Below are positions 60,099 to 64,000 of a stretch of 64,000 nt of DNA, in pieces. A model generated the notes under the pieces. That model was not told where the DNA came from. It worked only from the letters and a program-made list of their open reading frames with translations, and did no database searches. The stretch is from RGIG3009 sp045578625. GTDB lineage: Bacteria > Bacillota > Clostridia > Oscillospirales > Acutalibacteraceae. The stretch lies in assembly GCA_045578625.1 (NCBI GenBank), contig JAZNKN010000054.1, positions 17,554 to 81,553 of the forward strand. The letters are read 5' to 3'. Position 1 is the first letter of the stretch. The number at the start of each line of letters is the position of its first letter. The position numbers and the translations under genes are program-made.

Positions 60099-60134
60099 AC
60101 CCGAACTCGTTCCTTTTTGTACGATTATACGCCT

Positions 60135-60358
60135 ATTATACAGCGTCTTTGCCGTGGGGGCAACCGTTTTTTACAAATCCGAACTTTTCACATTTTCTAC
60201 TGTTGAAATGTGAAAAGATTGGTGGAAAACTTAAAAAACCTTGCTGTAAAGCCGTTTTTCACAGCGATTGATTCACAGTTTCCACGAACTTTTTCACAAT
60301 TCGGCTAATTTTTAGCACAATTTGTGGGGTTGCAGTGTGTGAAAAATCGTGGTACAAT
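60135..60358. promoter_or_regulatory. Divergent mnmG/rsmA promoter region with repeated TTTTCACA motifs
   Basis: The mnmG promoter (minus): TTGCCC at 60158-60163 and TATAAT at 60135-60140. The rsmA promoter (plus): TTGCAG (60330-60335), 17-base spacer, TACAAT (60353-60358). Between them lies a 12-bp-arm inverted repeat CTTTTCACATTT/complement (60184-60217). TTTTCACA occurs at 60185, 60256 and 60291, and in reverse at 60209 and 60338. Confidence 0.65.
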
Positions 60359-60391
60359 AGCGAGGTATTCCATAAGAAAGGGGGCTGTGCT

Positions 60392-61249
60392 GTGAAGCTG
60401 ACGGATGTTTCGGTGATCCGCGACGTGCTTACACGCCACGGGTTTTCGTTTTCCAAGTCACTGGGACAGAATTTTTTGATCAATCCCTCGGTCTGCCCCC
60501 GCATGGCGGAGGCTTGTCACCCGGATCTGCCCGACGGCGCGTTTGCTGTACTGGAGATCGGACCGGGACTTGGCGTGCTGACGCGGGAGCTGTCCCGCGT
60601 GGCGGCCAAGGTCATCAGCGTGGAGCTGGATCAACGGCTGTTTCCGGTGTTGGAGGAAACGTTGGCTGATTGCGATAACGTGACCGTTGTGCCGGGTGAT
60701 ATTCTAAAACTGGACGTGGGCGCACTGCTGAAGCAACACGCCGACGGTCTGCCGGTAGTGGTGTGTGCCAACCTGCCGTATTACATCACCTCCCCCATTC
60801 TCATGGGGTTGCTTGAAAGTCGGGTGCCGTTCCACTGTATCACGGTATTGGTGCAAAAGGAGGCAGCACAGCGGCTGTGTGCCGAGCCGGGTACGCGGGA
60901 ATGCGGCGCGGTGACACTGGCGGTGCAATATTACGCCGAAGCCGAGATCCTCTTTGCTGTATCCCGCGGAAGCTTTATGCCGGCACCAAACGTGGACAGC
61001 AGTGTGATCCGTCTGACACTACGCGGTGAGCCGCCCTGTGAGGTAGCAAACGAGGCACTGTTGTTCCGCTTGATCCGCGCGGCGTTCGGGCAGCGACGCA
61101 AAACGTTACCGAATTCGTTGTCGGCGGCGGGGTACGACAAGCCCACGCTGCTGGCGGCATTGGAAACGGTGGGCCTTTCCCCCACCGCCCGCGCCGAGGA
61201 ACTCACACTGGCACAGTTTGCGGCTCTTGCCGCGGCGTTGGGAGAATAA
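60392..61249 (+). CDS. rsmA: 16S rRNA dimethyladenosine transferase (KsgA)
   Basis: A 285-residue methyltransferase that dimethylates A1518 and A1519 in 16S rRNA. Motifs: KSLGQNFLINPSV near 24, the SAM site VLEIGPGLGVLTREL near 54 and the active-site NLPYYITSPIL near 128. Start: GTG at 60392, 7 bases after AAAGGGGG. It stands alone on the plus strand inside the otherwise minus-strand oriC-proximal cluster. Confidence 0.95.
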   Translation: MKLTDVSVIRDVLTRHGFSFSKSLGQNFLINPSVCPRMAEACHPDLPDGAFAVLEIGPGLGVLTRELSRVAAKVISVELDQRLFPVLEETLADCDNVTVVPGDILKLDVGALLKQHADGLPVVVCANLPYYITSPILMGLLESRVPFHCITVLVQKEAAQRLCAEPGTRECGAVTLAVQYYAEAEILFAVSRGSFMPAPNVDSSVIRLTLRGEPPCEVANEALLFRLIRAAFGQRRKTLPNSLSAAGYDKPTLLAALETVGLSPTARAEELTLAQFAALAAALGE

Positions 61250-61255
61250 TCACAA

Positions 61256-61300
61256 GAAAACCGCCGAAGTCGTCGTGTGACTTCGGCGGTCTTTTGTTGT
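61256..61300. terminator. Bidirectional terminator between rsmA and jag
   Basis: Stem ACCGCCGAAGTC with 7-base loop and complement (61260-61290), followed by CTTTTGTTG on plus and TTTTCTTG on minus. Confidence 0.85.
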
Positions 61301-61301
61301 C

Positions 61302-62171
61302 TTACAGATCGATGCGACCGTACAGGGTGGCGGTCTTTTCGGTCTCGGACTGGGTGCGCTCCGGCGGAGCGTAGTCCTCGGCGATGTTGACCGGATTGGT
61401 GCGGGACACGAACTTGCGCACCTCGCGCACCGGACGCTCCGGCTGTGCATCGGAACGGCGCTCACCACGATTGGGGCGGCCACCGTCACGGCGCTCGCCG
61501 CGCTGACGCTGCGAACGGGCCGGACGGCTCTTGACCGGGTTGTCCTCAGACGGAGCGATGACCACATGACGGTTGGGATCACTGCCAACGCTGTACGAGG
61601 TCGCGCCCTCCACCTTCTGCACCGCGGTGTGGATGATGCGACGCTCATAAGGATTCATCGGCTCCAGTGAGGTGTTTCTGCCGTTCTTGGCCGCCTGAAT
61701 GGCCGCCTTACGCGCCAGACCGGACAGCGTCTTTTCACGCTTTTCGCGGTAGTTACCGATATTGATGGAAATGCGCTGGTACGAACCGCCGACGCGGTTG
61801 GCCACCAGACTGGTGAGGTACTGCAGGGCATCCAGCGTGTCGCCGCGGCGACCGATGATGAAGCCGAGATCCTCGCCCTCCAGAGACAGCGTGCAATGGC
61901 CGTCCTTTTCCTTGACGGTAATGGTCACTTCCGGGACACCCATCTTTGCCAGTACGTCCTCCAGAAACGCTACAGCCGCTTTGGCTGCGTCCTTTTCACG
62001 CACGGTGGCACGGATCTTGGCCGGCGTTCCGCCGAACAGACCCAACGTTTTCTTTTGCGGCTCCTGCAGCACCTCGACGATCAGTTCGTCAGCGGAGACC
62101 TGCAGTTCCTCGGCGGCAAGCTCCACGGCCTTTTCGACCGATTCCGCCTCTTTAATGAGTTCTTTCTGCAC
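61302..62171 (-). CDS. jag: RNA-binding protein Jag/KhpB
   Basis: A 289-residue RNA-binding protein: Jag-N domain (about 1-52, AESVEKAVELAAEELQVSADE), a KH domain (near 95-170, GEDLGFIIGRRGDTLDALQYL) and an R3H domain (near 175-222, NPYERRIIHTAVQ). An Arg/Gly-rich tail (PARSQRQRGERRDGGRPNRG) of about 65 residues follows. It is transcribed with yidC, as in Bacillus spoIIIJ-jag, and affects cell shape and small-RNA regulation in relatives. Confidence 0.93.
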   Translation of the reverse strand: MQKELIKEAESVEKAVELAAEELQVSADELIVEVLQEPQKKTLGLFGGTPAKIRATVREKDAAKAAVAFLEDVLAKMGVPEVTITVKEKDGHCTLSLEGEDLGFIIGRRGDTLDALQYLTSLVANRVGGSYQRISINIGNYREKREKTLSGLARKAAIQAAKNGRNTSLEPMNPYERRIIHTAVQKVEGATSYSVGSDPNRHVVIAPSEDNPVKSRPARSQRQRGERRDGGRPNRGERRSDAQPERPVREVRKFVSRTNPVNIAEDYAPPERTQSETEKTATLYGRIDL

Positions 62172-62195
62172 GATACTTTATCCTTTCTCGACGGA

Positions 62196-63341
62196 TCATT
62201 CTTCCGTTTTCTCTTCTTCGGTCACAGCGGGCGCTTCTTCGGCAGGTGCCTCTTCCTTTGGCGCCGGCTCCTTTTTAGGTGCGCTCTTGGCCTTTTTCTT
62301 CTGGCCGCCCTGATTTTCTTCCTTGAGTTGCTGAGCAAGCTCGCGCTGCTCACGCGCACGGGCTTCTGCCAGACGTTTTTTGTCCTCCTGCTTTTGACGA
62401 CGGCGCTCCTCATATTCGATCTCCGCCTGCGCACGGATCTTGGCAGGGTTGTAGATGAGGTTGAGGATAAACGTCTGCAACAAAGCGATCAGATTGGAGC
62501 TGATCCAGTACAGACCGACAGCACCCGGCACGGAGAACGCGATAAACAGCGACATAGCGGGCATCATACCCAGCATCATCACGTTGGTGCAGCCTTGGCC
62601 CTGCTGCTGTGCGCTGTTCAACTGCTTCTGATAGTGCATCGACAACAGGCTGGACAGCATCGCCGTGATACCCGAAATGAGCGGGATCAGCCACAAAATA
62701 TTCGGCAGGAGCGTTCCCTTCCACGGCTGCTCCAGCATATTCATATTGCCAAGTTGAAAATCCTTTTCAAATTCAACCAACTCGTTGTAATACGTTTCGG
62801 CTTTTTTGGTGTCGTAGCCTTCCAGCTTACTGATCTCTTCGATCACGTCGTCCTTATAGCTGTCGATATTCTGCAGGACGCGCAGCTCGCGGTAGTAGTT
62901 GCCCTCCGCAAAATCTTTTTTGTTCAGCTCACCCTCGCCGGTCATGGCGGTAACAGACGCATTGACGACCTCCTCGGGAACGCTTGTCAGGTGCGTGATG
63001 GGCGAATAGATCGCCGAAATGATACCGAACAAAACGACCATCTGCACGATCATCGGCAAGCAACCGCCGGTCATGCTGACACCGTGCTTTTCGTACAGCG
63101 CCATCTGCTTTTCCTGCAGCTTTTTGGGGTCTTTGGCATATTTTTTCTGCAAACGCTCCAGACGCGGCGCCAGACGCGCACGGTCAGCCTGGCTCTTCTG
63201 CGTTTTCAGCGACAGCGGAAACAACAGAAGGCGGATCAGAAACGTGAACAGGAAGATCGCAACAAAATAGTTTTTGACGAGATCGTAGACGAGCCCCAGA
63301 ATAAATCCGAGAGGTCCTCCCAGAAAACCAAAAATTTCCAT
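62196..63341 (-). CDS. yidC: Membrane protein insertase YidC
   Basis: A 381-residue YidC/Oxa1 insertase. Helices are visible near 8-45, 85-110 (GGCLPMIVQMVVLFGIISAIY), 215-240 and 255-300 (MSLFIAFSVPGAVGLYWISS). The conserved hydrophilic-groove Arg lies in the first helix (LIRLLLFPL). There is no lipobox, unlike SpoIIIJ of Bacillus. The 100-residue C-tail is Lys/Arg then Glu-rich, typical for ribosome contact. Gap of 24 bases to jag. Confidence 0.93.
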   Translation of the reverse strand: MEIFGFLGGPLGFILGLVYDLVKNYFVAIFLFTFLIRLLLFPLSLKTQKSQADRARLAPRLERLQKKYAKDPKKLQEKQMALYEKHGVSMTGGCLPMIVQMVVLFGIISAIYSPITHLTSVPEEVVNASVTAMTGEGELNKKDFAEGNYYRELRVLQNIDSYKDDVIEEISKLEGYDTKKAETYYNELVEFEKDFQLGNMNMLEQPWKGTLLPNILWLIPLISGITAMLSSLLSMHYQKQLNSAQQQGQGCTNVMMLGMMPAMSLFIAFSVPGAVGLYWISSNLIALLQTFILNLIYNPAKIRAQAEIEYEERRRQKQEDKKRLAEARAREQRELAQQLKEENQGGQKKKAKSAPKKEPAPKEEAPAEEAPAVTEEEKTEE

Positions 63342-63359
63342 AATGCCTCCTAATTAGGT

Positions 63360-63593
63360 TTATTTTTTACCTGCTTCGGGCTTTTCCGGAACAGGATCAT
63401 ACCCATGCCCACCCCAAGGATGACAGCGGCAAAGACGTTTGATTGCCAAAAAGCCACCCTTGCAAGCTCCGAACCGCTCAATTGCCTGGATCGCATAGGA
63501 GGAACACGTGGGAACGAACCGGCAGGTAGGCGGAAAATGCGGAGAGATGTGTTTTTGATAGCCGCGGATAAGCCAAATCAAGACGCGTTTCAT
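63360..63593 (-). CDS. yidD: Membrane protein insertion efficiency factor YidD
   Basis: A 77-residue YidD: RGYQKHISPHFPPTCRFVPTCSSYAIQAIERFG with the conserved Cys residues, then GWGGHGYDPVP. It aids YidC-dependent insertion. The ATG at 63593 overlaps the rnpA stop (ATGA), indicating coupled translation. Confidence 0.95.
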   Translation of the reverse strand: MKRVLIWLIRGYQKHISPHFPPTCRFVPTCSSYAIQAIERFGACKGGFLAIKRLCRCHPWGGHGYDPVPEKPEAGKK

Positions 63594-63925
63594 TTCAGAA
63601 GCCCCGCTTTTTTAAGCTGCTGCTGCATCACGCCGTACAGCGCGGTGCTGGTCGTGCGGGACGTAGCCGCACGCGCGACAAATACCAGATCCCATCCGCC
63701 GGTCAATTGCGGATGTATCTGGCGATATGCTTCCCGTATAATACGGCGGCAACGGTTGCGCTGAACGGCCTTGCCCACCTTTTTACCGGTGGTGATACCA
63801 AGGCGCGGTATTCCTACCTTACTCTTGCGGACATACAGGATCAGCAGCGGATGCACAAAGACCTTGCCACGATAATACGCGGTACGGAATTCCTTGTTCA
63901 GTTTCAGTGTGCATAACTTTGCCAT
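63590..63925 (-). CDS. rnpA: Ribonuclease P protein component
   Basis: A 111-residue RNase P protein that partners the RNA subunit in tRNA 5' maturation. The RNR-type motif KAVQRNRCRRIIREAYR (residues about 53-69) is the hallmark. Start ATG 63925 has GAGGAATAAG in front; the frame continues upstream to 63958 but lacks a ribosome-binding site there. It follows rpmH. Confidence 0.95.
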   Translation of the reverse strand: MAKLCTLKLNKEFRTAYYRGKVFVHPLLILYVRKSKVGIPRLGITTGKKVGKAVQRNRCRRIIREAYRQIHPQLTGGWDLVFVARAATSRTTSTALYGVMQQQLKKAGLLK

Positions 63926-63943
63926 ACGCTTATTCCTCTGGCT

Positions 63944-63971
63944 ATAAAAAAAAGCCACACAAGGTGGCCCT
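63944..63971 (-). terminator. Terminator or attenuator between rpmH and rnpA
   Basis: On the minus strand GCCAC-5-GTGGC (63954-63968) runs straight into eight Ts. The stem is short, so partial read-through into rnpA is likely, which would lower rnpA relative to rpmH. Confidence 0.7.
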
Positions 63972-63973
63972 TT

Positions 63974-64000
63974 TTAATAGGTGAGACGTTTTCTACCTTT
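63974..64000 (-). CDS. rpmH: Ribosomal protein L34, C-terminal end (partial)
   Basis: The last eight codons and stop read KGRKRLTY, the standard end of bacterial L34. The rest lies beyond the right edge. Its place just upstream of rnpA matches the rpmH-rnpA-yidD-yidC-jag order next to dnaA. Confidence 0.88.
   Translation of the reverse strand, partial: KGRKRLTY

Overview
The window is 64 kb of a GC-rich chromosome. It looks like a strictly anaerobic member of the Clostridia, most like Oscillospiraceae/Ruminococcaceae. The signs are pyruvate:ferredoxin oxidoreductase, a Gram-positive dcw cluster with tandem PASTA-bearing class B penicillin-binding proteins, sporulation-lineage cell-wall genes (SpoVD, CwlD and SpoIID-like proteins), tandem glycine aptamers, and typical Firmicutes promoters (TTGACA-17-TATAAT) and Shine-Dalgarno sites. 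The lineage call is inference from gene content. Nearly all of the window is ordinary chromosomal coding sequence; I see no intact insertion sequence, prophage, CRISPR array or rRNA gene.

Layout. 0-12 kb: radC; an alanine/glycine:cation symporter behind a tandem glycine riboswitch; an ABC exporter; PFOR; a CorC-like CBS protein; and a copper P-type ATPase preceded by a divergent pair of small HTH regulators. 12.7-18.5 kb: a zinc-type ABC operon under a long palindromic operator, divergent from holB-ricT-rmuC. 18.5-23.5 kb: a small HTH regulator, then pth-mfd and a helix-hairpin-helix protein. 23.6-38.6 kb (minus strand): the division and cell-wall cluster mraZ-rsmH-ftsL-pbpB-spoVD-murE-mraY-ftsW-murG-murA-ftsQ-ftsZ. 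It starts at a TTGATT-17-TATAAT promoter followed by three MraZ boxes. murF, murD and ftsA are not in it.

38.8-49.8 kb (minus strand): an AEC transporter; a small membrane protein behind palindromic TTCGAT sites; a membrane-fusion protein and FtsX-like permease followed by an M16 peptidase pair, lgt and folD; then a membrane protein, cwlD and radA. 50-57 kb: gap (GAPDH), a membrane protein, citrate synthase, a SpoIID-like protein, PduL, tRNA-Arg(CCU) with a partial duplicate of its 5' half, and a DUF3048 lipoprotein. 57-64 kb: mnmG-rsmG-DUF896, rsmA (plus strand), then jag, yidC, yidD, rnpA and the last codons of rpmH. This last gene order is the conserved neighbourhood of dnaA/oriC, so the origin probably lies just beyond the right edge.

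The most interesting non-routine signals are: a strong ribosome-binding site inside copA that could make a free CopZ-like copper chaperone from the 3' end of the gene; a three-operator switch between the two HTH genes next to copA; the 29-bp palindrome over the zinc-operon promoter; the duplicated tRNA-Arg half with an attached hairpin; and dcw and oriC-proximal clusters missing expected members. I found no clearly new multi-gene system.
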